A stretch of DNA of 64,000 nucleotides from NCBI GenBank assembly GCA_006176705.1, contig QRFJ01004291.1, positions 62,001 through 126,000 on the forward strand, in the 5' to 3' direction. The DNA is from Cocos nucifera (Eukaryota > Streptophyta > Magnoliopsida > Arecales > Arecaceae). Made by a program: the position numbers and the translations under genes. Within the stretch, counting starts at the first letter, position 1. Every line of letters starts with the position of its first letter. This document shows positions 42,958-55,536 of the stretch, one piece after another. The notes under the pieces were generated by a model. It did not search any database. It was not told the origin of the DNA and saw nothing but the letters and a program-made list of their open reading frames with translations.

Positions 42958-43855
42958 AAGTATTCCAATTGAAGTGGCACCAGATTGATCCACTTTAGAA
43001 CTCAAAGAAAGTCAAGCTGAAGACTATAAATCAGAACTACTAGATAGGTTGTTTCTTTTCTTTTTAGTTTTGATCATTTTTCTTTTCTTTTATTTTTCAG
43101 TAATTTGTTGTTGCTCTTTTACTGCTCTGGTGTGTATTTTCAATTTTGCAGAAAAATCAATGAGAACTCAAGCAAAATTTCAAAGCTCCAAAGAACCAGA
43201 CTGAATAAAATCAGGTGTATTCCTTCCTATCCTTTATTACATCCTTTATTTTTCTTTCTCCTTTAAGACAATGTAGAATAATAATTAATAAAAAAAAAAT
43301 CATGTGTCAAGAAGAAAATCTTGAGCAAGATAAACTGGATAAGTGATAAAAGATAGAATTATTTGCTAATGAATGTAATGAGTTAAAGAAGTAGATTAGT
43401 TGGTCAACTTTTAGCAGCCTACTTAGGTCATTAAAAGATTATTAGCACTTTTTATTGCACATGCACACTAACAAGGCAAAGTAGGTATTGATTATAAGGC
43501 CAACTGAGGATTCAATTATCACTAAAAATTGGTAATTAATATACATTCTAATCAAAAAAACTTGAATTTAAGGAAAGAGCTACCTGCCTATAAATAAAGT
43601 GCAAAAGATAGAGTATATGTGGATTGCCCAAAGCCTAGTAACTGGGTCTCTGCACCTAGGTCAAGTGTGAAAATTCACGTAAAACGGTGAAGGAAAGGCC
43701 AGGATGCTCAGCACAGTAAAAAAAAAAAAAAAGAAGAAAAGGCAGTGTGAAAGCTACCTTAATTCATGAGTATAAAATTGAGAATGTATAGAAAATTGAC
43801 CAAAATAGGTGATAAGAGAAGATACTTTTGTTCTTTTAATTTAATTGAAATGTGA
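42958..43855 (+). other. gypsy D 3' non-coding region
   Basis: Starts with a T-rich stretch and then a gypsy 3' region with TTACATCCTTTATTTTTCTTTC and AACTGGGTCTCTGCACC, comparable in layout to 23840-24540 of E. No frame is seen. It is cut by the F insertion. Confidence 0.6.
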
Positions 43856-45482
43856 TGATAGGAACGCGATGTTGTCGTTAAGACACCGTGTTTATCAGTT
43901 TAATCCGACTTCTTAAAATCATTGAAAATGCGTAGATAGTAGTGAGTCGGGTCGAATCCACAGGGAAGGTAGTGTTTTTAGATTTGAAATCTTTGATTTT
44001 TGAAAAGAAAAGAAGAAAATTTGAGTTTTTGGAATCAAAAGTGAAGTCGGAAAATTAAAAATAAAAATTAAAAGGTGCAGGAAATTTAAACTTGGTACTA
44101 AGATCTATTAGTTAGATCTTAGCATCTACTTGCAAAGCAATAATAATTAAAGTGCAGAAATTAAATTACAATAAAAATAAAAAGTAAGAAATTAAAATGC
44201 AAAAATAAAATTTTTATTAATTAAAATTTTAAAATTTAAATACATAAAATTTAAAAAGAAAAATAATAAAATAAAATAGCCTGATCTCTGATCTTGGATC
44301 GGCATTGGCAGAAAGATGGTGTAGAAGCTCGGCTCTTCTTCTCGGCACCCGTTGCTTCGAAGCAGCCTTTAACCCATAGCCTGGCTTCGCCCTGTACCAA
44401 AGCTTCACCTTGATCGGAGATATTGATTTTTGATGGCCTGGGGTCCTTTTTATAGAGCTAGGAGGGCTGGATATTTTTTTCTAAAGGCAATATGGGACTA
44501 ATAGCCTTTGTAATCATCAAAATACAAAAAAATTTGGATAAAATTTGAATCAAAATAGCTCTGATATGTCTCTGATAAATCTGATAAAATCCAGCCATTC
44601 AATAGGAATCCAACGGTCCAAAAATCATCAAAATCGGATGCAGATCAAGCTCAGATCGGGTCGGATTAAATTCTGGCCGTTGGATCGCGCTTGATGGAGG
44701 AAATCTGGCCGCAAATCATGCGCCTGAGAGTTTGATCACCGTCGGGAGCTTTCTGGACCGTCGGATCATCGCCTGGATCGAGCGCTGCCATCCGATGGTG
44801 ATCCGCGTGATGTTTGTAGCTGAATAAAATTCGGAAGCAACCACAGCCGTCCGATCCTGACCGCAAACAACCACATCCGTCCGATCGCGCAATCACTGTT
44901 CCCATGGACCGCGTGGACCGGCCGCACCGCACACCGCAACCAATCAGCGCCACTGTTATCGGATGAAAAGACTAAATTACCCTTGTGAGCCGCGATAAAT
45001 TTCTGTAGACCCTTAAGGGGTCTAGGTCCACCACGTGGCAAGCTCTGATTCGCCGGATTTTGCTGAGCTGGCGGTCCACGCCTGGATCGTGGACCGGCTG
45101 ATGGCTTCAATGGCTGAGTCGGCTTTGATGGCTTGGCTTGGCTTGGTGGCTCGGCTTGCGGAGCCGGCTGAGCCATTTTCTTTTTTTATTTAATTTTTAT
45201 TTATTTTATATTTTTAAAAATTCATATCTTTTCCATTTTAGCTCCGTTTTACTTGAAATTTATTTTCGTTGTGATCAAAAAAATGAGCTCTTTCTATTGA
45301 TAATAAAATTTTATTTTTTTTTTTTTTTTATTATTTTTTATTATTTTTTAATTAATTTTTTAATTAATAAAAATATGAATTTTTTCAAAAATTATATATA
45401 AATTGATTAATAATTTCTTAAAAATTAATATAAATTAATTAATAAATTAATACTTTTATTGGTGAATTTATGATGCTTATCA
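43856..45482 (-). mobile_element. element F copy 1, 3' LTR
   Basis: 1627 bp, plus-strand ends TGATAGGAACGCG and GATGCTTATCA. It contains the reverse of the E features: TATA-like CTATAAAAAGG (44455-44445, minus) and a GC-rich block (about 44650-45180). Frames inside the GC-rich block (minus 45176-44666) are LTR sequence and repeat in the other LTRs. Confidence 0.92.
44447..44455 (-). promoter_or_regulatory. TATA-like box in element F LTR
   Basis: CTATAAAAA on the minus strand, followed by GGACCCC. Identical copies are at 49945-49937 and 60715-60707. Confidence 0.6.
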
Positions 45483-45858
45483 CACCCCCCAACTTAAGCT
45501 TTGCTCGTCCTCGAGTAAAGAAAGAATTTAGTTTTAAATACCTTTTAACTTTAGAGTTTCGAATTTTACCTAAGCAATTTTCAAAATGGCCATTGATATT
45601 CAGTAGAGCTTAAATGAGATATATCATTGGGGTATTAATACTTATCAATAGAAAAATTAAGTAAAGAACATTAAATTTTTCAGAACTTTTTCTAAATTAT
45701 TCCACTTTTATCTCTGATTTGTCTAAACTTTCATATAGGCAGGTGTATTGCTACTTCCATCCTTCATTTATTAATTTTTATTTTTCACATTGCCCACTTT
45801 TTGATGCGAATATCATTGCTTACTTAGGCAACGGGACCCGGTTACTTGGTGGGAAAAC

Positions 45859-45893
<35 letters not shown>

Positions 45894-46762
45894 GTTGTAC
45901 CACTATTGAGTGTCTTAACTCCTTAAGCTTTCTATTTGATCCATGTAGCGAGTCTTGGGCCAATGACTCCCAAACCAGTTGGCTTTAGGGCACTAGGTAT
46001 AGAATACCCCTCGGGCTTACTAGCTCGAATCAAATAGGCTACGAGTTAAGACTAGCTTTACAACGAGCTTCTTTGCCCTTCCCACCTTTTGATGCGAAAC
46101 TCAATGCTTGCTTAGGCAAAGAGGCCCGGTTACTCAGTGAGAAGTACTTGGAAAACTATTTTATTAAAATAAATTTTTATATGAAGAAACGTATAGTTAC
46201 CCTACACAAGCCTATAAAAAGTAGACTTTTCTTTGATGCTAGTAGAAATAATTAGAAATGCTCCAAGAAAAAAATTTTTTATGTTCTGGACTTAACTCTT
46301 TATTGAATTTTCTTAATACTTGATTCCTCAATATCTCATAGATTCTCTGATCTGTGCATCAATTTTTTTTTAAAAATGCTTAGTTTAATTCGATTCTTAA
46401 GCATAATCAGGTATCTAAATACTAAATACTAACTTTTTCGAGGACTTAAAATTTTAAAATTTTTATTTTTCTCTCCCCCAACTTAATCGACATTGTCCTC
46501 AATGGAGAAGAAGAAAAAATAAAGGATGTAATAAAAAACATGGAAGAATACACCTAACTCAGTATATTTATTTATTATATTTATATATATATATATTTTG
46601 GTCCAGCACATGCCTTTGAAAATTTGAGCTCTCCCTCCAACTTATTCAAATTATCCTAAAAAGAAAATAAACTAAAAAGATAAATTAGATAAAAACTAAA
46701 TATTGGGTTGCCTCCCAACAAGCGCTAAGTTTACCGTCTTCAGCCAGACACAATGTAGCTCA
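45483..46762 (-). other. element F purine tract and 3' region
   Basis: Next to the LTR, the minus strand ends GAGCAAAGCTTAAGTTGGGGGGTG (purine tract at 45499-45483). The rest matches the E 3' region: CCTAAGCAAGCATTGAG-like segments, poly-T at 45865-45890 and GACAATGTCGATTAAGTTGGG near 46495. Its upstream end, GGTAAACTTAGCGCTTGTTGGGAGGC near 46730-46710, is the usual junction found after integrase in this family. The region joins the gag remnant directly. Confidence 0.75.
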
Positions 46763-48110
46763 CTATCCTGTGTCGAATATTGGATTGACAAATTCCAATG
46801 GTTTTGGATTGCCAATCTCAGAAAGTTGATTTATAATCCCATTATTGATATAATCTTTGTTAATTTTAGGGATATAATTTATGATTCCATTCTCAGACCC
46901 ATGTTTATTAAGAATTTCTCCTATTTGTTTTTCTAAAATGCTCATGAATGGAGTTTTAGGAGTTAAGTTTGATTCAATGGGTGCTGGAATGGTGACTAAA
47001 GGCGGTTTTAATTCTGGAGGTAAATTAATGTGATCCTGCTTAAACAACTCCATTGACATTTCATTACATGCCTTTTGATTTTTATAAGAAGAACCAGCTT
47101 CTAGGGTTGAAGGGAATAGGACATTAGGTTTATAAGTCTCGGGTAAATCATCTATTCTCTTTTTTTCCCTTATTTCTATCTCATTTAAACTGGAACTAGC
47201 ATCAGTACTAATTCCTGGCTTGGGTTCTTCTATGTGGTTAGTCTCAGTACTAACCAGTTCCTCTAAATTTTTCATTTTGGCTAGCATCAGTACTAGCCTC
47301 TCTCACCTGGTCTTGGTATGGGTCCATAAGAATCCTATAGCTTTTAAGTTCAGGAATTACTTTGGTATTCTCAAATTGGAGATTCTTAGATGAAACATTA
47401 GATTGATAATTTAATCCAGGTGGTTGGTGGTCATTAGGTGGGTTGTTTGAAATTGGTAGGTTCGGTAGTTGATCTAGTTCTCTCCTCATGTTAGACTCAA
47501 CTAATTATCCTATTTGAGCTTCTAGTCTGGCGATAGATTGCTGTTGAGTTAGAATTAATTGTTGAAGTTGGTTAAATCTATCATCAGCTAGATTGGTCTG
47601 TTGAGGAGGTGGGTATGAAGGCTGATTATAATATGATGGCTGGTTAAACTGACTAGGCTGACCATTATTATAGGCATAATTTTGATAATTTTGCTCAAGT
47701 GAAATTTGGGTCTGAGCCTGAGTCTGTTGGGATGTCCAAGAAAAATTAAAGTTACTCCAATCTGAATTATATGAATTTGAAAATGGGATCATTAATCAAT
47801 TTGGAGTATCCTTGAGTAGCTTGAACTTGTTCTTGGATAAAATATGGAAACTGTGCAGTCATAGGACATTCACTTACATGATGGGTTGGACTAGCACAGA
47901 TTGAATAATTCTCCTGATAATTAGAAGATGATGTGAATTGTGCAGGAGATTGTTGACCTAGGGATTAGGAGTTGATCTATTTTCTGAGCAAGAAGGTCAA
48001 CTTTATCTAATTTTTGGACTATTAGATTCATATTAGCCATTTGATTATTATGTTTAATGTGGAATTAAGTTCAACTAAATCAGAAAAAAGTGATTTCCTA
48101 CCATATGCAT
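46763..48110 (-). pseudogene. element F gag remnant
   Basis: C-terminal part of a gypsy gag in three open pieces: 47792-47505 (NSYNSDWSNFNFSWTSQQ, then Gln/Tyr/Pro-rich and LTQQQSIARLEAQIG), 47489-47250 (Asn/Pro-rich) and 47287-46763 (174 residues, PPLVTIPAPIESNL, FMSILEKQIGEILNKHGSEN, ending PLEFVNPIFDTG). A degenerate zinc knuckle ICASPTHHVSEC is at about 47905-47865. The capsid half upstream of about 48110 is missing. The last piece does not match a protease or integrase; it could be a lineage-specific gag tail or a fusion across the deletion. Confidence 0.7.
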
Positions 48111-49108
48111 GTATTAGTGCAACCCTAATGTATGGTTCAAAAAAAAATTTTAGAATTTTTTTTATATTTTTTATTATTATTTTATTATATTAAAGATTAA
48201 TTATTTTATTTATTAATTTTAATTTAAATTAATTTTTTTAATATTTTTTTAGTTAGTTAAATTTAATTTTTATTTTATTTTATTTTATTTTTTTAGAGGA
48301 GAAAAAAAAAGAAAGAAAGAAAAGTTCTAAAGAAGAGGATCCTAAGGAGTCCTAGAACTAAGAAGAAAGAGAAGAATTAGGTTTAATTAGATTTAATGTT
48401 GGTTAGCAATCAAGTTGGTCAATCAATCCTGACTAAGGGTTATCCTAGATCTAGACAGCTCCTAACTGCCAAGGTCACCTTCAAGCCCTCCAAGTGTAGG
48501 ATTAGCCAATCAACTAGCCAGGTAAGTGTAAGGTCGGTGGGAGTCCCCCCGTTGCTTGCCTTAGACACCAATTATGCTTGGCCAGGTAAGCGAACGGAAC
48601 CAATTAGAAACCACCTTCCTTCGGGCCCAGTCGTCCCTGAACCACTTTCCTAGACACCAGTCAAATTGACTTATCCTAACCCGGTTCAACTCTTAGGATT
48701 CCTTGTCCTATTGAGCTCGAGTTCCTAGGGTTGATGTCTAATTGATTTTAAAATTTAAAGGCTTAGGTCAATGCAGGATGTTGGTTGGTTGTTTGTGGGC
48801 TAAGGAAGGGTGATCAAATCCCCACCTTATCTTGTTTAATTGGGTTGTGCCCTTAATTTGATTTAATATGAATATGCACGAAGAAAAAAAAAATTCAATC
48901 AAAGGGTTTTATGCAATTTAAACTAGATGCATGCAACTAATTGAATTCTGAAAGGCTTACCTTGCCTTCCAGCAATCACCAAAAAAAAAAAATAAAAATA
49001 AAAATAAAAATAAAACTAATATGATGCATGCTCTAAACAGTTAGGGATTTCTAATCTTATCATGAGGCTTTTAATTAGGTTTAAATGAATATTTTTTTAA
49101 ATTAATTT

Positions 49109-49140
<32 letters not shown>

Positions 49141-49314
49141 GAAAAGAGGACTAGGGTTAGGATTGATCTCACCAAAATTTGATGCTTTCTTCGTTTTCTC
49201 TTTTTTTTTCTACAAAATAAATAAAAAAAAATTAGTAAGCAATATTAAAAAAATATAATTTATAATTTATTAAAAAAATCAAAGAAATCAAAAAAAAAAA
49301 TAGCATCTATTCCT
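48111..49314 (-). other. element F leader
   Basis: AT-rich from 48111 to 48390 and from 48880 to 49310. The middle (48396-48780) is a reverse-complement relative of the E leader (GTGTCTAAGGCAAGC, CTTACCTGGCCAAGCATAATTGG). No coding sequence. Confidence 0.65.
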
Positions 49315-49336
49315 TCCCCGGCAACGGTGCCAAAAA
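49315..49336 (-). promoter_or_regulatory. primer binding site of element F
   Basis: TGGCACCGTTGCCGGGGA on the minus strand, one base from the intact D site. Confidence 0.88.
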
Positions 49337-49338
49337 CT

Positions 49339-50973
49339 TGATAGGAACGCGATGTTGTCGTTAAGACACCGTGTTTATCAGTTTAATCCGACTTCTTAAA
49401 ATCATTGAAAATGCGTAGATAGTAGTGAGTCGGGTCGAATCCACAGGGAAGGTAGTGTTTTTAGATTTGAAATCTTTGATTTTTTAAAAAAAAAAGAAAA
49501 AAAAAATTTGAGTTTTTAGGAATCAAAAGTGAAGTCGGAAAATTAAAAAATTAATTAAAAGGTGCAGGAAATTTAAACTTGGTACTAAGATCTATTAGTT
49601 AGATCTTAGCATCTACTTGCAAAGCAATAAAAATAATTTAAAGTGCAGAAATTAAATTATAATAAAAATAAAAAGTAAAAAATTAAAATGCAAAAATAAA
49701 ATTTTTATTAATTAAAATTTTAAAATTTAAATACATAAGAATTTAAAAAGAAAAAATAAAATAAAATAGCCTGATCTCTGATCTTGGATCGGCATTGGCA
49801 GAAAGATGGTGTAGAAGCTCGGCTCTTCTTCTCGGCATCCGTTGCTTCGAAGCAGCCTTTAACCCATAGCCTGGCTTCGCCCTGTACCAAAGCTTCACCT
49901 TGATCGGAGATATTGATTTTTGGAGGCCTAGGGTCCTTTTTATAGAGCTAGGAGGGCTGGATATTTTTTTCTAAAGGCAATGTGGGACTAATGAACTTTG
50001 TAATCATCAAAATTTGAATAAAATTTGAATTAAAATAGCTCTGATATGTCTCTGATAAATCTGATAAAATCCAGCCGTTCAATAGGAATCCAACGGTCCA
50101 AAAATCATCAAAATCGGATGCAGATCAAGCTCAGATCGGGTCGGATTAAATTCTGGCCGTTGGATCGCGCTTGATGGAGGAAATCTGGCCGCAAATCATG
50201 CGCCTGAGAGTTTGATCACCGTCGGGAGCTTTCTGGACCGTCGGATCATCGCCTGGATCGAGCGCTGCCGTCCGATGGTGATCCGCATGATGTTTGTAGC
50301 TGAATAAAATTCGGAAGCAACCACAGCCGTCCGATCCTGACCGCAAACAACCACATCCGTCCGATCGCGCAATCACTGTTCCCATGGACCGCGTGGACCG
50401 GCCGCACCGCACACCGCAACCAATCAGCGCCACTGTTATCGGGCGAAAAGACTAAATTACCCTTGTGAGCCGCGATAAATTTCTGTAGACCCTTTAGGGG
50501 TCTAGGTCCACCACGTGGCAAGCTCTGATTCGCCGGATTTTGCTGAGCTGGCGGTCCACGCCTGGATCGTGGACCGGCTGATGGCTTCAATGGCTGAGTC
50601 GGCTTTGATGGCTTGGCTTGGCTTGGTGGCTCGGCTTGGCTTGGTGGCTCGGCTTGCGGAGCCGGCTGAGCCATTTTCTTTTTTATTTAATTTTTATTTA
50701 TTTTATATTTTTAAAAATTTATATCTTTTTTATTTTAGCTTCGTTTTACTTGAAATTTATTTTGTTGTGATCAGAAAAATGAGCTCTTTTTATTGATAAT
50801 AAAATTTTATTTTTTAATTTTTATTATTTTTTATTATTTTTTAATTAATTTTTTAATTAATAAAAATATGAATTTTTTAAAAATTATATATAAATTGATT
50901 AATAATTCTTAAAAATTAATATAAATTAATTAATAAATTAATACTTTTATTGGTGAATTTATGATGCTTATTA
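49339..50973 (-). mobile_element. element F copy 1, 5' LTR
   Basis: About 1.63 kb, almost identical to 43856-45482. The main length difference is one extra 18-bp GGCTTGGTGGCTCGGCTT unit at about 50625-50655. The outer end is TTATTA where the other LTRs have TTATCA. Confidence 0.9.
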
Positions 50974-51277
50974 GAGCCAAAGTCAATTTCTTCTTTAAAT
51001 GTTCAAAGAACTTGAGACATTCAGGTGTGAAATCAAATTTAACATCTTTAATTAGCAAGCTAGTTAATGGTCGAGCCACTTTACTAAAATTTTTGATAAA
51101 TCATCTATAAAAACTAGCATGTTCGAGGAAACAACAAATTTCTTTTACTGATTTTGATGGTGGAAGGTTTTCAATTAAATCTACATTAGCTTTATCCACT
51201 TCTATGCCCCTCTTTGAAATCACATGATCGAGGACTATACCCTCTCTAACCATGAATTGACATTTTTTTTAGTTTAA
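50974..51277 (-). pseudogene. gypsy reverse transcriptase/RNase H connection fragment
   Basis: The minus strand, from the N gap down to the F LTR, encodes KKCQFMVREGIVLDHVISKR, VDLIENLPPSKSVKEI, FYR-FIKNFSKVARPLTSLL and FTPECLKFFEHLKK. It is homologous to 21601-21880 of element E. It belongs to an E-like gypsy pol whose remainder is beyond the gap or lost, and it is unrelated to the left flank of F. Confidence 0.85.
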
Positions 51278-51287
51278 NNNNNNNNNN
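51278..51287. other. assembly gap (10 N)
   Basis: Ten undetermined bases. Sequence to the right is a re-copy of sequence starting at 35208; sequence to the left is not. Confidence 0.99.
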
Positions 51288-52628
51288 GTGACTAGCAAAC
51301 CAAAATCTTTTAGCATAATTAAAATAGAATCTTGATGCCAACCTAATTAATGGCTATTTCTATTCAAATTAAAAAATTTAATTAAATTAGAATTAAATTT
51401 TAATTTTAATTTTAATTTTAATTTTTAAAATCAATTTAGAAATTTAGTGGCCTCAGTCGTAGATCCAATTGAAACATTATTCTTCCTTATAAATTAGCTT
51501 ATCTAATAAATCATTAGACTTGATTCATCAAGCTCAACACAAATCTAATAAATCTTATTCAATGAAGACTTGGATCTCAGCCTAATTATTTAATCAAATT
51601 AGTCAATTAGTAATCCAATTGCTAAATCGATTCTCTTTGCAATCTTGCACTTAGCGCAAAATCAATCGTATGTAATATTAATTCTAAAATGATTCTTAAT
51701 CGTCTGATCAACATTTCATCACTATTGAGAACCCTTTAATGTGTTTGACCCCATAAGTTTGAACCTAATTCAAGTCAAGCATAGGAATAAATATTATTGT
51801 ACCAATTAAAGTGAACCATTCTAGCATGTACCGATGGCCGAATCAGGGTCTCGAATGTATAAAGGCAACATTCTTTAGAACCCATAAGATATAGTTTCAT
51901 ATAATTCATTATTTAATCTAAAATTGCTATAGGGATGACTTAGGGTTTAAACTTCAATACTGAATAAGTCACCACATTATATCTTTATAAAATATCAAAT
52001 CCAAGCTATGGATTTTACTTCAGCTAAGGTTTTGTAAATTTAAACTATAGAATTGCATTATATCCAAACTCTTTGGAAGTTAGTCAATCCTATCTTGATC
52101 ACTCATTCTTACTTTCAAGCTACTTGATTATGCCACTAAAATAAATCTTTTATCACTAAATTTAAAAATTTAGCGTAGTTTGCATCAAAGCATAGTTAGT
52201 TCTTACAAGTCACGCGTGCAATATCTCAAGTTCAAGACACTATATCCCATCAAAGCAATTTTGAAATAGAATGCTCTAGCAGTTAGTCATGCTTCGTGAT
52301 GATGTATCCTTAGCATCTCACTTGTATGCCATACCAGTGCTTCACTCTCCTTTGGTAAGGAGGACAATCAACAACCTATACTGGCATAACAACAGACCTA
52401 CACTTGATAAAACATTGTCATCCTTGATTAATTAATGTATCATTAGTCATGAACAATTTTAAGGACTAATCAGATAAACCTCTTCTTTATCGATCTAATA
52501 GTCCACGGACTTATCATAAACATAGAAACTTCATTAGAAGATGTAGACTTATGATGAAAATTCAGAATAAATACTTTATTTTATTATAAATTATAATTAT
52601 ATTAATAAAAAAGCATTAATCATTAACA
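51288..52628 (-). mobile_element. copia B 5' LTR, second copy (partial, indel-rich)
   Basis: Matches 35208-36508 with frequent single-base insertions and losses. It ends CATTAACA like copy 1. Confidence 0.85.
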
Positions 52629-55536
52629 ACTTGATGATATAGCTTTAGAATATATTTTTTCAAATATATTTTTCTACAAATTCTGCTAAAATAGTACCAA
52701 GTAGCTCTAGTGAGGATGAAAAATCCTATGGTTCTATGAGATGGAGGATAGGCATCGTGAGGGCTCAACCTAATCCGATTTCCCTCTTTCAGCTTGTTGC
52801 TCTTCGAAAGACTTTCTCCCTTAATGATCTAGCATCTTTCTTTCGATGCGTACCATCTTTGAATAGAAATTTTCTTTAAGGAAAATTGCATGTCCAAACT
52901 CACAATATATTGTAGCTTCTGGAAGTTGAAATAGTATCATAATGACTCTTTAGGAATATCCATAAACTTAAGAACTCTAAGGGACCTAGACTCTTAATTT
53001 ATTCCACCTTTGTTCTTTGACATGAGCCACGAAACCGCTAAACTTTAAGATAACTCTGACTTGATTTTCTTATCATGTCATATCTCTTATGGTAGGTAGG
53101 AATGATTTAGATGGATTCCTTATTCAGTAGATAAATAGTTGTCATGAAACATATGTCCGCCAAAGGAAAATTCAGGAAGATCCATCAAAACTCATTATTA
53201 AGATCGAACCATATCTAATAGGTATTGAAATTTCTCCATTTCTGAAATTCCATTGGTTGAGGCATTCCAGGCGAGTTCATTATGCAGATTTACCATTTTC
53301 TTAATGATTAGTTCCAAAAATTTATGACTAAGGTATTGACTCCTTGATACTAATCGAAGAACCTTAATGGGCTTCCAGTTGCTTTTTCACTTCATTCTGT
53401 AATTTTCTTGGAATTTTTAAAAGGCTTAATTGAGCTGTGATAACGTTCATAAGTCACATATCTCATACCAAATAGATCATCGGTAACTAAGATAATGACA
53501 GTAGAATAACATTATCTATCCATCGGTCACATTGAATGAGCTGGGTTGCATACATCTATATGTATAAGGGCAAGTAGATCTATGGCCCTTTCCCCATTTC
53601 CCACAAGTCAGCTTGATCTTTGGCATTCAAGCATGGCGTTCATAAATCGATATGACTCAAAAATCAACTGGACCTATTTAGACCGAATTTTCTAATTTGT
53701 TAATCATGTCTTTAGCTTATATATATATGCTAGCCAAGGTGCCAGAAATATCTTTCATTAATACTATCTCTAGATCATTTTAATCTATGGCCAGTTCACA
53801 TTTGCCGATATTATACCAGAAAAACATTGTTACAATATAACCTGAGATAGAGACTGTTAATTAAGAAATCACTTATAATTTTATTTCTTTCAAAAAGAAT
53901 TAATACAGAATGTCTTAATAGGAAAACTAATACATTAGTTTCTCATGTGCCAAGCAGAAACAGAACCAAACCTACTCGTAAGCAGAATATAATAACAGTC
54001 CCTAAAAAAACTAAAGAATATCCAGACTAATCGAAGAGAGAGTACAATCCAACACACCATAACAACAACTCTTTGCATCATATTTCAGATGTGTAGGGAT
54101 CATCTCACTTTCACTCAGTCTCTTTCTATCTTCAAAGATCCTAATAAAAGTGCACAAGATAAGCCGATAGAACCAGTAGCTCAAACATCCAACTGGATGT
54201 AGGAAAATTGTAAGATTTAGTCTCAATTGATGGAGCAACCTTCTAGTAAGTCCCCTTCCTTCTTATTCTTTCAGGCTGGCTACGGTATGTAAACGATAGT
54301 TTCCGCTCTACTAATGCCATCGAAATTATAGCGAAATACTTTTCTGTTCTTTATGGGCCTTTTTTCGTTTGAACTCAGCCTTCCTTTTTTTCCTTAGTTT
54401 TTTGCTTGCTGTATTGCAGGACTTCTTTTGTTTCGAAAAACTTTTTCTTGGAAGGTCCACTCCATAGCCACAAAGCTAAGCCCTTGAACTCTTCACAAAG
54501 TTCTGCTTACAAATGATCAGCATGTTTGCATCAAATCAGACCAAGGTGCACTGGAGCTTATTTATATGAAGTTCAGATAAAACTGTTCATACGAATCAGT
54601 CAAAGACTGGAGGGATCACATCAATCTGCAGGTCCTTATCTTATCAAGACATCGAGCTTTCTCAAGCTCTTCAGATCCTTGATTATTGCTAGGCAATGAT
54701 CTTGGACTGATTATCCCATCATTACATTTTGTGCCTTAAAAAGTCTTCTTGAGGACTTGATAACGCCACTGGTGCATTATACAACTCTTGTAGGTGAGCC
54801 AACATATAGCGTGTTAGGTTCTATAATGTCCTCATTGTTGACGCTACAGTCATCCAGCATTAGCTGTAACATGTAGCACCTTGACCTATATTCCGCATCA
54901 TACTAACATTTTATGAAATGCTCTCTGATCAGCTGTTTACGTACGGACTAGGAGAGGCTGAAAAATTTACTGGATTAGTACATAGGTCAGCTTTTCAGAA
55001 CTCCAATATTGATTTTTTAAATTTTTGAGGCCAATCTTGATAATAGGTCCAGTCAACCTATAGATATTCTAGGATTCAGGGACTAGGAGTTTGACGCAGA
55101 CATGCTTCCTAATAGAGAGTCAAGTTTCTGTTATGAATTTATTAATGGCGTTACAATAGTATTTTAGAAGTTTATTTTTTAAACAAATTTAGGCTATTCA
55201 CTATTATTTCAAATTCCATTCTACTTCTTCATATGAGATACAAAAATCTCCACAATCAAAAAACTTGTTATGGAATGGAGTCGGCCCCACGATTGTATCA
55301 CCATCATCTTAAACTATTTGTCTTTTTATTTGATGATGGGTCAGCCGAAAAGAGTGGACAATCTTGTCCAATATTTCAAACATAGTGCATCTAAATTTGG
55401 CCTCTAATTTCTGAGACTCACCCAAGCCTTTGAAATATTCACTCTACTCCTTAGTTAAAGTCAGGTCCCATTGTTTGCATGGGACAGATCGATTATAGAA
55501 CCCTCCCAGGATATATTAGAATGATTGCCAGCCCAA
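52629..55536 (-). pseudogene. copia C second copy: integrase, protease, gag
   Basis: Matches 36509-39286. The same domains are recognisable only in short snatches (for example WMFE-like protease words around 54190 and gag words around 54540-54700), because one-base indels occur every few tens of bases. No new information is present beyond copy 1. Confidence 0.8.

Larger units (their letters stand above)
39287..43855 (+). mobile_element. gypsy element D, gag-protease only, 3' LTR lost
   Basis: On the plus strand: 5' LTR, an intact Athila-type primer site, gag, protease, then directly a 0.9 kb 3' non-coding region. RT, RNase H and integrase are absent without any sign of leftover motifs. The 3' region resembles that of E (AGGTGTATTC, TTATTACATCCTTTATTTTT). 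Element F interrupts D at 43856 and no D 3' LTR is found beyond F. A second copy of D is at about 55537-60115. Confidence 0.82.
43856..50973 (-). mobile_element. non-autonomous gypsy element F, copy 1
   Basis: On the minus strand: 5' LTR 50973-49339, primer site 49336-49315, leader, truncated gag, 3' region, purine tract, 3' LTR 45482-43856. The LTRs look about 98% alike, so the insertion is young. LTR type, primer site, leader and 3' region match element E in arrangement and many words, but protease, RT and integrase are missing. The gag piece runs straight into the 3' region. The flanks do not show a target duplication (TGTGA on the left, GAGCC on the right), which suggests recombination or a wrong join at one side. 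Confidence 0.88.

Noticed and set aside
44666..45176. Frames of 95-142 codons in GC-rich LTR sequence (also 50146-50674 and 60804-61253)
   Set aside because: They lie inside the F LTRs, overlap on both strands and are shared only because the LTRs are shared.
48396..48653. 85-codon plus-strand frame in the F leader
   Set aside because: It is the leader shared with E in reverse orientation, with no domain and no counterpart frame in E.
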